Source of the DNA: a virus
Reading direction: 5' to 3' (one strand)
DNA: 61,032 nucleotides
Virus record (IMG/VR): IMGVR_UViG_3300010391_001971
Coordinates: 1-61,032 of that record
Made by a program: the position numbers and the translations under genes. Positions within the stretch are counted from its first letter, which is position 1; each line of letters begins with the position of its first letter. Below are positions 21,258-31,150 of this stretch, in pieces. Under the pieces are notes generated by a model, which was given only the letters and a program-made list of their open reading frames with translations, searched no databases and was not told the origin of the DNA.

Positions 21258-21749
21258 CTATGCCTCCTTCTTCCTATGCTTCTGGACAGCGGGCGGCTCG
21301 TTCAAGTCGAGGGCCGGCGCCCCCTCAATGTCGTCAACGAACCGGACGAGATAGCGATTGTAGCCCGTGAATTGTACCTCCGTCAGTTTGGCCAGGAGAG
21401 CGCGGTACTCCTCGTCTTCCAGTGAGATCACGTCTCCGTCCGATGCCTTCTCGAACAACCCGTACAGCCTATCGACCATACGGAGGCGGTCGATGCGCAT
21501 CTCGTTTACCGGTGCCATCAGCACCGCCAGAACAGCTTCGCGGTAGGAATAGGGAAACAGCGGGCGCGTCTGCCGATAGCTGTCCAGAGCTCCGGCGATC
21601 GCAGCGAGACGTTGCTCAGCAGGCGCAGCTCCGCCATTCGGAGAAAGGTTGGCCGCAACGATCTCAGCGAAGCTGAGCGCTTCGACCACAGGGTCCGGAT
21701 CGGTCTCCTGGATCTTATCCCGCAGCGTCTTGAGCTTGATCGTCCTCAT
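21258..21749 (-). CDS. Hypothetical tail-region protein, 163 aa
   Basis: ATG 21749 overlaps the upstream stop (ATGA). Mostly helical and charged (RTIKLKTLRDKIQETDPDPV; LAVLMAPVNEMRIDRLRMVD). The layout recalls small chaperone-like proteins of structural operons. No family recognised. Confidence 0.65.
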   Translation of the reverse strand: MRTIKLKTLRDKIQETDPDPVVEALSFAEIVAANLSPNGGAAPAEQRLAAIAGALDSYRQTRPLFPYSYREAVLAVLMAPVNEMRIDRLRMVDRLYGLFEKASDGDVISLEDEEYRALLAKLTEVQFTGYNRYLVRFVDDIEGAPALDLNEPPAVQKHRKKEA

Positions 21750-21982
21750 GGGATGGCCTCCACTGTTTTGAGCCGGGTCGTCATGTTGGCGAACATGGTC
21801 GCGGCCTGCGTCGCCTGAGCGCCGGTCAGTTCGACGTAGCGGTCACGCTGAATCGGCTCGTCTGTTGTGTCCACACGGTACCCCACAGCCACATAATACT
21901 TGAAGCTCATATCGGGCTGCACTACCCTCTGGATGCGGAAATCATCGAAGGCGACGGCGGTTTTGGTCAGAATCTGAGGCAT
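21746..21982 (-). CDS. Hypothetical tail-region protein, 78 aa
   Basis: ATG 21982, 14 bases after the giant fibre gene. The protein is beta-rich in its first half (AVAFDDFRIQRVVQPDMSFK) and helical at the end. Position suggests a fibre-associated or structural role. Confidence 0.65.
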   Translation of the reverse strand: MPQILTKTAVAFDDFRIQRVVQPDMSFKYYVAVGYRVDTTDEPIQRDRYVELTGAQATQAATMFANMTTRLKTVEAIP

Positions 21983-21995
21983 ATTTCTTCCCTTT

Positions 21996-24900
21996 CTAGG
22001 AGCCCACTGCCCAGGTACGAATCGTCGCGTGCCAAGTGACGTTGTTGCTCACGGCCCCAGTAACTCGCACCTGCACCGTCCCGCCGGAGACCACGAACGT
22101 GACCGCCCACAGAGCCTGACTTTCTGCTGTGTAGTCGGCGTCCACATCCCCCGCGTTCACCAGAGTTGCCGTGCCCGCCACGTTCTTGTAGGCACGCCTG
22201 ACGCTGTAGGCCGCACCATCCTCAGCCGTGCCCGCCACTCCTCCAGTCCGGCGAGCTACAACCACAGCCCAAATGAGAAGCGTCGTCGAGGCCGGGATCG
22301 TCACCGTGTGGATGGTGGTCACAGTGGCGTCAGTCGTCGCCACTCTGTTCTGGTAGACGACCTCTGCGGGGTCGTCATTTGTGGCGATGCTGGTCAGTGT
22401 GAGTACAGGGTTTCCGAGCGTCACGAACTGCGTGGCCGTCAGCGCCCCTTCGCGATTGATATAGGTCCGCTCCGTTCCCACATCACCGTAAGCGAAGGGG
22501 AACTGCGACCCGTCCGCGTCCGCGTCGAAGGCGTCAACCTGTACTCCATAGGCGGCATCGCCGCCGGCCATCGCCAGCGTTTGATCGCCCACGTGAATGC
22601 CATAGCGGTCGCCAATCACGACGGCGGCGTTCTGGGCCAAAGCCTCAATATCTATCCCGTAGTGATTTGAGATTGTCATGTTCCCACCGAAGTAGCCGGG
22701 GCTTAGCGCTCTAAGCCCGACGTATTCGGTCAGAATAGGAGCATTGGGGTTGGCGGTCGTAGATATGTTCAGGCCAACCCGAACCATCTGGAAACTGTTA
22801 GGAGTAGCGAGAGACGCAGAGCTTAGGGTCATAACGAACTGGAGCGCCCTAACCTCCTGGCCGGTGCTAGAAGCCCCCAAACTAAACGTTGGCTGGCCTT
22901 TTATGCCGATGCTGGTTGAACCGTCTGGTAGTAAAATTGACCCGGCAGCCCCAATCTCTATTCCTATAAGGCTGGCGCTAGGGCTCAATCCGTGAACACG
23001 TAGCCAGGTATCGGCCTGAAGTACCGAGCCGATAGCAGCGGAGCCGGTGATCCGAGCGTCGCCGGTGACGAGGGTCTGCGGACTGGCCGTAGCAAGCAGA
23101 ATCCGGGTGGTGCCGCCGCTGTCCTTGAAGCCCTTGCTGGAAGCCATTTGGACATGGTCGAGCATCGAGATGATGGAGGTGGTATGAGTGGCGTGCGACG
23201 TGCCGCCCAGGATGAGGTTCTGATTCGCAGCGTTGCCGCCGTAGAGGGTTTGGCCACCAGCGCGGCCGGCCAGAAGAGCATACTGTGTGTGATCGTCCGC
23301 GGGGGCCGGCAATCCGCTCAACGCACTGTGGGCAGTGACGCCACCGCCTCCACTGAGCATCACTATCCCAGTCTCGCCGTCCTCACCAGGATCACCAGGA
23401 GGTCCCATGATACCGGTAGAGCCAGCTGCCCCCGCCACACCGGCAGCGCCAGCTGCTCCAGGCGGCCCAGGCGCCCCAGGCGGCCCTTCGGCCCCATCTT
23501 CACCCTCAATCCCTGGTGGCCCCATCGGGCCAGTCGGCCCGGGCGAGCCTCCGGCGCCATCGATCTGGAACCAGTTACCGGCACCGGCGCCAGCGAGCTT
23601 CTTGCCGTAGTAATGGAAGTTCACCGCGTCGTAGAAGACCGTCCCGATCGGCGCGTCGTGAGACGGTGCAGCTGTGCCGCGCTGAACCAGATTGGCCGTG
23701 ACCGTCAGGGCGTCGGCTCCTGTAACCGGCCCTGTCCCGACGTACACGTTGTTCAGGGAGACGGCGTCCGCCTGGACCGCAAAGTCCACCGGGAAGTTCG
23801 GCCCGAACAGCGAGTTCTTGAACTGGCCAGTGATCGAGATCGCAGCATCGACTTTATCGAGATCGCAGCCTACAACCACCACGGCGCAGTCCGGATCCGC
23901 GCTCTTGACGGCACGATAGACGCCGGCGGCAAAGGGATTCCTGACCTTGAACGCGCAGTTCACGAGCCGGATCAGCGTACCGTCAGTGCAGGCCGCCACG
24001 TGAACGAGACCGAATACAGGATTCGGTGGAGCCCACGCGCCGAACGTGTCATCGATGACGAACTCGCAGCCGTCAAAGACGACGTCACCCAGACCACCGT
24101 CCTTGTAGAAAGCTGAGCCGCTGTCACCGAAGCTCTCGAACACGCAGTTGCTGAAGTACAGGTCCGTCAGCGTCTTCGAGCTGTAGAACGGGCTGCTCCC
24201 ACCAGTCTCGATACGACAGTTCGTGAACCAGTGGCTCTCCATTGCGCCGTCGCCCATGGAGAGGTCGCAATCCGAGAACGTCACATCGTTGGGAGTCGCT
24301 TCAACCCCAGGGAAGTAATTGAGCGTACAGCGCCGGAAACTGGCGTGTAGGAAATCGACGTCGACAGTGCCAAGATGGCAATCCTCGAAATGCGCTTCTA
24401 CGTCAGCCCCACCGATAACCGTCTCGGCGGCCGACGCATCGATGTTCTTGAAATGGGTGACGGTATTGCTCCCCAGCTCGAGGCTGCCTACCTGAACCCT
24501 GTTGACTGCCTCACCGTGGAACCACAAGGGCGCCGTGATGCTGGCCGGGATCACGACGGACTCGCCGGAGTAGTCTCCGGCGTTTATCAGGATGGACCGC
24601 TCTACACCCGCGGCTTCAGCAGCGTCAACAGCCGCCTGCCAGGTCGTGTAGACCTTGGCGAAGCTGCCGACTGCCAGAGTGATCGTGTCGCCGTCGGCAC
24701 CAGGGTAGTTCGGGTCGACGACGTAATCGTAATGGACAATCCCACCCTTGGGACTGGCGTCAATCAGCGTCTGCACCGAGGATGTCGAGAGCGGCTCAAC
24801 CCTCACCAGCGCCTTACCCTGCTGCGTTGACGCGTCGATTATGCCGCCGACCAGGTCGCCGACCGCCTCCAGCGTCACGCCCAGCGAAATCTCAACAGCG

Positions 24901-25979
24901 CGGCCGGCCTCGAGCTGCCCCGCAACCTCGAAAACGCGGAGATCGACGCGGTCCCCGTTGCGAAGCTCAAGCGTGATACGGTCACCAACGTCCCACTCAG
25001 CACGGTACGCCCGGCCGGCGATGTCGAGCAGCACCTCGTCGTCGCGGATGACCACCGGGTTCAGGCTAGTGGCAGTGCGATCCCGGACCGGCAGGACGAC
25101 GAACTGAAGCTCGCTGCCGACACGAACGATCTCGTAGCCGGCATCGTTGTTGGCGCCCAGATCCTGCAGCACCTCCAGCACTGTCTGGAACCGGCTCGTG
25201 TAGCTCGTGTTCGGCAGTAGGCCACCGACAGCGGGGATCGTCAGCAGCGGCACCTTGCGGGTGGGGTCGTTGGGCTCAACCAGGTGCTGGCGGACGTAGT
25301 ACGCCATCGCACCGTCCGCCGGCACGCCGGTCACGCGGTCGTAGATGTCGCCGCTGATCTGCACGAGGTCGCTGCCCGCCACTCGCGTACCCGGCGGCGG
25401 CAGCACCACGCGGCCGGCGGCGTAGATCAGGGGACTCACGCCCCACACAGTGATCATCTCCTGCGCGACCGGGTTGCCAACGTTGGCCACAGCCGACTCC
25501 GGCACGGAGGCATCTGAAACGGCTGCATCGGCCCTGTTTATCAGCAACGGCAGGTTGGTCTGCTCCACGTCCCGAGCATCAAGGAAACGCTCGATCCTGC
25601 CGGCGTCCGCCAAGGATGGCACGTTCTCACGCAGCACGACCACGCGTTCCGTCCCTTCACCCTGGCCGCCCGCGTAAACCGCGTTGAACGCGTCCTGGAC
25701 GCCTCGGCTGTACGTCAGGACACCGCTCTGGACCTCAACTGCCCGGATCAGGTAGATCGCCTCGAAGACACCGTCCCGGCGGACCTCGATGAAGCTGCCG
25801 ATCGTGCTCAACTCCGACGCCAGGTCGGTCTCGCGCGGAATGTGCAGCTCGAGCACACCGGGATTCCGCCAGTGGCGGGTCCAGCGGATCGACACCGGCG
25901 ACACCTGGCCTTCTCGCGGCCACAGGTAGGAGACGAGATCGAGGTTACGGTCCCGGATCAGGAGTTCGTAGTCGGACAT
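21996..25979 (-). CDS. Giant tail fibre: Gp37-like base, beta-helix, collagen-like stalk, fibre tip
   Basis: 1327 aa. Residues 1 to about 370 resemble the siphovirus ReqiPepy6 Gp37-like tail proteins ([39 protein letters not shown]). Residues about 430-745 form a beta-helix with repeated strand-turns (FEDCHLG, FSDCDLS, FSNCVF, FDGCEF, VNCAF). Residues about 808-868 are collagen-like Gly-X-Y ([23 protein letters not shown]). The rest is an extended fibre tip that begins [20 protein letters not shown], a common fibre motif. The chain thus joins baseplate attachment, a carbohydrate-binding type fold and a flexible stalk, and is the best receptor-binding candidate. Confidence 0.82.
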   Translation of the reverse strand: MSDYELLIRDRNLDLVSYLWPREGQVSPVSIRWTRHWRNPGVLELHIPRETDLASELSTIGSFIEVRRDGVFEAIYLIRAVEVQSGVLTYSRGVQDAFNAVYAGGQGEGTERVVVLRENVPSLADAGRIERFLDARDVEQTNLPLLINRADAAVSDASVPESAVANVGNPVAQEMITVWGVSPLIYAAGRVVLPPPGTRVAGSDLVQISGDIYDRVTGVPADGAMAYYVRQHLVEPNDPTRKVPLLTIPAVGGLLPNTSYTSRFQTVLEVLQDLGANNDAGYEIVRVGSELQFVVLPVRDRTATSLNPVVIRDDEVLLDIAGRAYRAEWDVGDRITLELRNGDRVDLRVFEVAGQLEAGRAVEISLGVTLEAVGDLVGGIIDASTQQGKALVRVEPLSTSSVQTLIDASPKGGIVHYDYVVDPNYPGADGDTITLAVGSFAKVYTTWQAAVDAAEAAGVERSILINAGDYSGESVVIPASITAPLWFHGEAVNRVQVGSLELGSNTVTHFKNIDASAAETVIGGADVEAHFEDCHLGTVDVDFLHASFRRCTLNYFPGVEATPNDVTFSDCDLSMGDGAMESHWFTNCRIETGGSSPFYSSKTLTDLYFSNCVFESFGDSGSAFYKDGGLGDVVFDGCEFVIDDTFGAWAPPNPVFGLVHVAACTDGTLIRLVNCAFKVRNPFAAGVYRAVKSADPDCAVVVVGCDLDKVDAAISITGQFKNSLFGPNFPVDFAVQADAVSLNNVYVGTGPVTGADALTVTANLVQRGTAAPSHDAPIGTVFYDAVNFHYYGKKLAGAGAGNWFQIDGAGGSPGPTGPMGPPGIEGEDGAEGPPGAPGPPGAAGAAGVAGAAGSTGIMGPPGDPGEDGETGIVMLSGGGGVTAHSALSGLPAPADDHTQYALLAGRAGGQTLYGGNAANQNLILGGTSHATHTTSIISMLDHVQMASSKGFKDSGGTTRILLATASPQTLVTGDARITGSAAIGSVLQADTWLRVHGLSPSASLIGIEIGAAGSILLPDGSTSIGIKGQPTFSLGASSTGQEVRALQFVMTLSSASLATPNSFQMVRVGLNISTTANPNAPILTEYVGLRALSPGYFGGNMTISNHYGIDIEALAQNAAVVIGDRYGIHVGDQTLAMAGGDAAYGVQVDAFDADADGSQFPFAYGDVGTERTYINREGALTATQFVTLGNPVLTLTSIATNDDPAEVVYQNRVATTDATVTTIHTVTIPASTTLLIWAVVVARRTGGVAGTAEDGAAYSVRRAYKNVAGTATLVNAGDVDADYTAESQALWAVTFVVSGGTVQVRVTGAVSNNVTWHATIRTWAVGS

Positions 25980-25980
25980 C

Positions 25981-26823
25981 TCAGACTACGGCCAAGAACC
26001 TTTCGCGAAACGACAGGCTTCCGGTCATGGCGGCGGCGTTGTTACTCACGAAGGTGAGGTCGTTGTCGCCGACCTGCAGCGCCCACCAGTCGCCGACGGC
26101 GCTCGCTACAACGTTCCGCTGCGTCACGCCATCGTCGATCACGGCGGTCCTGGCGCCCATGTCGACCGTCAAGGTCTCACCGGCACCGATCGGCTCGTCG
26201 ATCTCCAGGGTTTGACCTGTCGTGAGATTGTACATCCGCACGTCATCTGCAACCCCGTTGAACACCAGCACCGGATAGACGAACACCTGGCCATTGTTCG
26301 TCACGGTCAAATCCTCCAGGTTGCCCCCGATGCGGCCTGGGATCAGGAACGGGATCACTAACGCGGCACTTGCCGCGGTCAAGAGCGCCACCGTCTGAAG
26401 GATCGTGCTGTAGAAGAACGGGTCGTCCGCTATGCACTGCGCTAGGATCTGAGCCACTCGGCTGTCGGCCACCACCAGCTCTAGGGCCGCAGCCAGGCGG
26501 CAAGTCAGATAATACCGGCTCTCGTCCTCCGCGATCACCAGCAGTTGGGCGTCGTCAAGCGGATTCATCGACCGGGCGAGCCGCCGGTGCTTGTCCTGCA
26601 ACTCCGCCATGCTGCAGCCGGCCATGGCCAGCTCCAGCGTGAACTCCCGTGGCTGGAAGTAGGTGGCGATGTACGTGGCGCCGTGCTGGCGTGGACCACG
26701 AGCGGACAGGTGGTCCTTGCCCGGGATGCTGAGGCCGCTGTAGGCCGTCAGCGTAAACCCCGAACGGCTTGAGAAAGCGCGCCTCGTATTCTGGGTCGTG
26801 TTCAGCCAGATGAACTGCGGCAT
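25981..26823 (-). CDS. Distal tail (Dit)-like siphovirus tail component
   Basis: 280 aa; ATG 26823. It follows the tape-measure and precedes the Gp37-like gene, the usual place of Dit. N-terminal GFTLTAYSGLSIPGKDHL and PREFTLELAM, then a C-terminal beta domain (GRIGGNLEDLTVTNNGQVFVYPVLVFNG) fit the siphovirus-type tail component family. It would form the hub ring joining tail tube and baseplate. Confidence 0.75.
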   Translation of the reverse strand: MPQFIWLNTTQNTRRAFSSRSGFTLTAYSGLSIPGKDHLSARGPRQHGATYIATYFQPREFTLELAMAGCSMAELQDKHRRLARSMNPLDDAQLLVIAEDESRYYLTCRLAAALELVVADSRVAQILAQCIADDPFFYSTILQTVALLTAASAALVIPFLIPGRIGGNLEDLTVTNNGQVFVYPVLVFNGVADDVRMYNLTTGQTLEIDEPIGAGETLTVDMGARTAVIDDGVTQRNVVASAVGDWWALQVGDNDLTFVSNNAAAMTGSLSFRERFLAVV

Positions 26824-26824
26824 C

Positions 26825-27517
26825 TCACAGCTTACGGCGCATCCAGAACCTGGGGCTGGAATCTGCGAGCGTCAAGACCAGAAGGGGATTGCCACTGGTT
26901 TGGTCAACGTAGGCTATCAGCGAATCGTTGATAGCCATCTCCACCTCCCCGGTGATGAACATCCCCATCGTCGAAACGCCACCAGGCCAATTCTTCACAG
27001 CCGCTATGGTAACCCCGCCCTTCTGAACGAAAAGCTTGCGGTAACCGACTGAGTCCGCATCCCACTCCAAAAGAACGCCGTACTCGAACCAGCCGGCCGT
27101 CTTGGCTATCAGCTGCGTCGGAACTCCGATGGACCACATGGCGTCGTTATCTTCGTCCTCAGCGTTGAACGACAACGCGGTGTTGGCACTATCTGGGATG
27201 CTCTGGTCTGTTGTGCGATGCACGTGAGCGTGCGGCTGCTCGCCCCCAACGATGAGCCAGTCCGCGCCGTCGCTGAAGGACAACAGCTTCGGGTCGTCGG
27301 TAGCGCGATAGAGGACTCCCGGCCCCGCCGCTGCAGCAGCCGGACGTGCGGCGTTCGTGCCCTGAGCATGGCCGTGAGGTACAGAGGCGCTGCCGCCGAC
27401 GGTCACGGCCAGCCAGAGCGCATACATGTCGTCCGTGATCTCTTGCCCCGCCTTGGCCTCGGTGAAGTTCGTGCCGGTGTTCCAGTTCGACGGCGGCGTC
27501 CAGATGTCGTTGGGCAT
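26825..27517 (-). CDS. Tail protein with C1q-like C-terminal domain
   Basis: 230 aa; ATG 27517. The start (NDIWTPPSNWNTGTNFTEAK, then ITDDMYALWLAV) is typical of phage tail-tip/fibre proteins. The C-terminal 110 residues have the beta-sandwich rhythm of C1q/TNF-like fibre heads (ALSFNAEDEDNDAMWS, GWFEYGVLLEWDADS). Probably an accessory receptor-binding or tip protein. Confidence 0.65.
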   Translation of the reverse strand: MPNDIWTPPSNWNTGTNFTEAKAGQEITDDMYALWLAVTVGGSASVPHGHAQGTNAARPAAAAAGPGVLYRATDDPKLLSFSDGADWLIVGGEQPHAHVHRTTDQSIPDSANTALSFNAEDEDNDAMWSIGVPTQLIAKTAGWFEYGVLLEWDADSVGYRKLFVQKGGVTIAAVKNWPGGVSTMGMFITGEVEMAINDSLIAYVDQTSGNPLLVLTLADSSPRFWMRRKL

Positions 27518-27520
27518 CGT

Positions 27521-30325
27521 CTACCTCCGGAATCCTGACGAGAACATCAAGCCGCGCAGCTCTCGCCGGATCGCCGCGGAAATCCTGTCCTCGCTCTCTA
27601 CGCTGATGCTGGCCGAAAAACTGCTCGAGGAACCCGGGACTGGCCGAGCGGCAGCGGCGGCCAGGAACGCAGGCGCGGCGACCGGTGCGTGTGCGCCCGA
27701 CATGAAACGGCGCATCTCTTCGGCGAACGGCGCCGGCAGAACCATCTCGCCGCCGGCAAGCCTAGCGGGGAACTGGTCGACGTTCCAGGGACCGGGAACG
27801 CGCCACATGCCTTGTTGCTGGCCTACCGGTGCACGCCTAACGGCGCGCTTCGAAACCCCAATCAAGAATCGATCGAGCTCGTCCAGTGCGGTCATATCCA
27901 GGACAAACTGGAGCGTGATACTCTTTGACCCGGGCACCTTATTCAGTTCTCCTTGCGCGGCTGCCGCCAGATCTGCCGCAGCCGCCTTCACGGCCGGCGT
28001 GTTTTTGAGGACCGCATCTGCCATCGCCACGGTATTCGTGCCGGCGATTGTGCCGAGATCGCCGAGCACCCCCGACACCGCGTCCACGCCGCCCTGCGCG
28101 AGCTGCTCGGCCATCGTCGCCGTCACGCCGGGACCAGCCTGTTCCAGCGCCTGGATGATCAGCTCCGGGCTCTCGACATGCGCCTTCACCAGCGCTTTCA
28201 GGATCGACTGCAGATTGGTCTGGAAGTTCACGTAGTCATCGGCCATATCATCGAGCCGCTTGCTCCACTCCACGAACGTCTCGTCCGTGGCCGGCAACAG
28301 CGACTTGATCGCGTCGATGATACCCTTCGACTCCTTCTCGGCCGACTCGCGCAGGCTGGCCAACGCCGCCACGGCGGGGTCAACAGCCTCAGCCATATCG
28401 GCGAACGCCGTCTCCGAGCCTGCAGCCGTCTCCTCGAGCTGCTTGCCAGTCTTCTGCAACGGGACCAACAGCTCCGTCTCAATGCGGTCGGCAATAGCGA
28501 TCTCGCCCATCGCCTGCAGGTTCTGGATCAGCAGGGCGAGGGCTTGAGTGCTGAAGTCAGCGCTGGCGACTGACGCCAGCAACCCATTCGAGAAGCCACC
28601 GACGGAGAAGACCGACTCGTCGTACTTCTCTCGCAGGTGCTTCAGCGCCTCCGTTAGGTTTTCTACCTTCACAGCCTCTATCTCGAGCGGCGTAGCGTCG
28701 ATCCCGCGGGACGCCTTGTCAACCAGATCGAGCACGCGATCCAGCTCGTCGTTCGTTCCCGAGTACGCCTTCTCGGAATCCTCAGCCGCCTGCGCGCTGT
28801 CCTTCAGGCTCTCGATATACGAATCCCAGAACGGCGTCGCTGTGCCAAGGAGGCCCGTCACCTTATCTAGCTGTAGCGCCATCTTGTCGCCGATGCTGCG
28901 CAACATGTCGCGGCCGCCTTCGCTCGTCGACGCTAAGGCGACAGCCAGCACAGCCAGAGCGGCGGTCACAGGAAGAGCGGCCGCCGCCACTGTTCCGAAA
29001 TTAGCAGCGAGAATCGGCAGCAGGCTTACGAGCGCACCCACTCCCTTCGCCGTGTTCCCAAAGATGAACAGCGCTGGGCCCATAGCGGCCACCAGACCAC
29101 CCATCAGGACAATCCCCTCCTGAACAGGGCCTGGCAGGCTACCGAACGCGTCAGCAAGCTCACTAACCGTCGACACCGTGGGCTTTAGGACGTCCACGAT
29201 CAGCGGGAGCACCCTGTCGCCCAGCTTCGTCAGCTCGATGTTGACGTCGTTGAGAGACTGCCTCAGCTGGAACCCCGAGGTCTTGCTCAGTTCATCCCAG
29301 CCCTTGTCCAGGGACCCGCTGGCGCCGCCGATTGTCACCAGGTTGTCCTCGGTCTGGCCCAGCTGGTTCGTGAAGGCACCGAGGATGCCGATTAGCCCCT
29401 GCACGTCCGGGAACAGCTCCGCCAGCGCCGCCTCGCTGCCGCCCGTAGCCTCGATTACGGCCGCCATAGCTGGCACGAAGCCCTTCCGCACCTCAGCTCG
29501 GAACTTCTCCAGCGGGATGCCCAGCCCTTCGAACTTCTTCTTGGCGCGATCGGATGGGCTGATCAGCTGCGTCAGCACGCCGCGGAGGTAGATCGACGCC
29601 TGGCTGGCGTCCAGCCCCTGGTTAGTCAGCGTCGCGAGCACGGCGCCGACCTCTTCGAACTCGATGCCCATCTGGGACGCCAGCGGCAGCAGCATGCCGA
29701 TAGACGCAGCGAACTCGCGGGGCTCGCCCTTGCCGGCCGCGATGATGCCGATCAGGCTGTCCGTAATCTTGCCGGCGTCCTTCGCGCCCTTCCCGTACGC
29801 CGTCATCACGGACGTGACGAGGTTCACGATAGTCGCCTGGTCGCCGAGACCGAGCGCGGCCGCCTTGCCGGCGATCCGCATGACCTCCATCGCCTCCGCG
29901 GAGTCCTCCAGCCCGGCCGACAGGGCGAAGTAGGCGCCGGCCGCCACTTCAACGGGTGCCACGCCGAGCTCGTGCGACAGATCGAGGATGCCCTGACGAA
30001 GCCCCTCGATCTCCTCCTTCGGCGTGTTCGTCAGGGCGGCGATCTTGAGCATCTGCGACTCGAAGTCAAGGGCCAGCTTCGTCGCGGCGGCGCCAACGCC
30101 GACGATCGGCAGCGTCAGCGCGAGGCTCATCGCCTGGCCCGCGGACGCGGCCTTAGACCCGATCGACCCGAGACTGGTGCCGAGGCCCGTCAGGCCGCCC
30201 GTGGCTTTGGTGATCGTCCGAGCGGTAGCGTCGGTGCTGCTCTGCACCCGGCGCATATCGGACTCGTAGCGTGCCGCGTCGCGCACAATGGCGCGGACAC
30301 CCATGTCCTCGAAATCAGATATCAT
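27521..30325 (-). CDS. Tail tape-measure protein
   Basis: 934 aa; ATG 30325 overlaps the chaperone stop (ATGA). N-terminal TIGR01760-type region (KLALDFESQMLKIAALTNTP; LGVAPVEVAAGAYFALSAGL), a hydrophobic central stretch (VLMGGLVAAMGPALFIFGN; LAANFGTVAAAALPVTAALA) and long helices typify tape measures. At about 1.5 angstrom per residue the tail would be near 140 nm. It lies directly after the frameshifted chaperones, as expected. Confidence 0.92.
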   Translation of the reverse strand: MISDFEDMGVRAIVRDAARYESDMRRVQSSTDATARTITKATGGLTGLGTSLGSIGSKAASAGQAMSLALTLPIVGVGAAATKLALDFESQMLKIAALTNTPKEEIEGLRQGILDLSHELGVAPVEVAAGAYFALSAGLEDSAEAMEVMRIAGKAAALGLGDQATIVNLVTSVMTAYGKGAKDAGKITDSLIGIIAAGKGEPREFAASIGMLLPLASQMGIEFEEVGAVLATLTNQGLDASQASIYLRGVLTQLISPSDRAKKKFEGLGIPLEKFRAEVRKGFVPAMAAVIEATGGSEAALAELFPDVQGLIGILGAFTNQLGQTEDNLVTIGGASGSLDKGWDELSKTSGFQLRQSLNDVNIELTKLGDRVLPLIVDVLKPTVSTVSELADAFGSLPGPVQEGIVLMGGLVAAMGPALFIFGNTAKGVGALVSLLPILAANFGTVAAAALPVTAALAVLAVALASTSEGGRDMLRSIGDKMALQLDKVTGLLGTATPFWDSYIESLKDSAQAAEDSEKAYSGTNDELDRVLDLVDKASRGIDATPLEIEAVKVENLTEALKHLREKYDESVFSVGGFSNGLLASVASADFSTQALALLIQNLQAMGEIAIADRIETELLVPLQKTGKQLEETAAGSETAFADMAEAVDPAVAALASLRESAEKESKGIIDAIKSLLPATDETFVEWSKRLDDMADDYVNFQTNLQSILKALVKAHVESPELIIQALEQAGPGVTATMAEQLAQGGVDAVSGVLGDLGTIAGTNTVAMADAVLKNTPAVKAAAADLAAAAQGELNKVPGSKSITLQFVLDMTALDELDRFLIGVSKRAVRRAPVGQQQGMWRVPGPWNVDQFPARLAGGEMVLPAPFAEEMRRFMSGAHAPVAAPAFLAAAAARPVPGSSSSFSASISVESEDRISAAIRRELRGLMFSSGFRR

Positions 30326-31150
30326 CTGGCACCTGCGGCTATTTTGTGCTGACGGCGGACCGCCGACGCGCGCGCGTCCTCTTGATGCAGCTCGATCTCA
30401 CGCTCAAGGCGGAGATACGCTATGCCGTCGACCCGCTCCTCGTAGGGCAGCTCCAACCACTGCCTCCACGTGTAGCCGTTAAACTGGGCCGCTCGTCTCT
30501 CCTCGAACTCCGGCACCAGGTCCTGGTGCACCCGACGAACCGTTATGCCCGTTTCCAGCTGCCTTACCTGCAGTTCGCTTATCGGCTCGCCGTGCCGCTC
30601 GATTCCGAAAGGAGGCCGCCGCAGCAGCTACCTCCTTCTCGAGGACACCGCTCTTCGACATCACCGACCAGTACACGGTGGACAGCTCGTCCTCCGTGCG
30701 GATCGCGTACTCCTCGAGCCACGTGCGGTACCGCGTGTACTGATTGCTGCAGTCGACGTCCACGCCAGCTGCCCGCAGCTGCTGTACCCAACCCTCTTCC
30801 TCCGGGCCACTGAGGTCCTCGGGGACTGTCTTCACGCGGGTGCCGAGCAGCAGCGCGAGATGCACCGTTGCTTCGAACAGCGCGACGTTGTAGCGCCTCA
30901 GAGCGTCCTGGTACCCGGGGTCGTCGGGGTTCTCCTCGTCGCGGTCGCGGTCTTGGTCGTAGACCTTCGGCGGCAGAGGAATGGCGATCGCAGCGCCGGC
31001 TTGGCGGAGACGCATGACGGGCACGGGCATGATCTCCAGCTCAACGCCGTTCTCCAGCTTGACGACGGAAGAACGTGCGACGCCAGCGTCCTGCACCGCC
31101 TTCAGAGCGGCCAGAAGCGCCTCAGCGCCCGGCGTCACCTGCGCGGCCAA
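30322..31150 (-). CDS. Tail assembly chaperone, long form by +1 frameshift (GT-type)
   Basis: The second chaperone frame has no ATG, GTG or TTG near its natural beginning. Its open frame starts after a TAG at about 30624 and reads PPFGIERHGEPISELQV, then FNGYTWRQWLELPYEERVDG, which looks like a real T-type domain ending at 30322. A +1 slip from the first frame at TCC-TTT-CGG (30613-30605), with Phe-tRNA moving from TTT to TTC, would join the two. The resulting protein would be about 275 residues. A separate start at GTG 30531 would lose half the domain. Confidence 0.6.
30479..31150 (-). CDS. Tail assembly chaperone, short form (G-type)
   Basis: 223 aa; TTG 31150 directly abuts the preceding TAG. 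Position between the tail-tube-like gene and the tape measure, an acidic-helical centre (DRDEENPDDPGYQDALRRYN, LLLGTRVKTVPEDLSG) and a low-complexity C-terminus (NGHNGSSGAPGPGAG) match G-type chaperones. It should wrap the tape measure during tail assembly. Confidence 0.75.
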   Translation of the reverse strand: MAAQVTPGAEALLAALKAVQDAGVARSSVVKLENGVELEIMPVPVMRLRQAGAAIAIPLPPKVYDQDRDRDEENPDDPGYQDALRRYNVALFEATVHLALLLGTRVKTVPEDLSGPEEEGWVQQLRAAGVDVDCSNQYTRYRTWLEEYAIRTEDELSTVYWSVMSKSGVLEKEVAAAAASFRNRAARRADKRTAGKAAGNGHNGSSGAPGPGAGVRGETSGPV

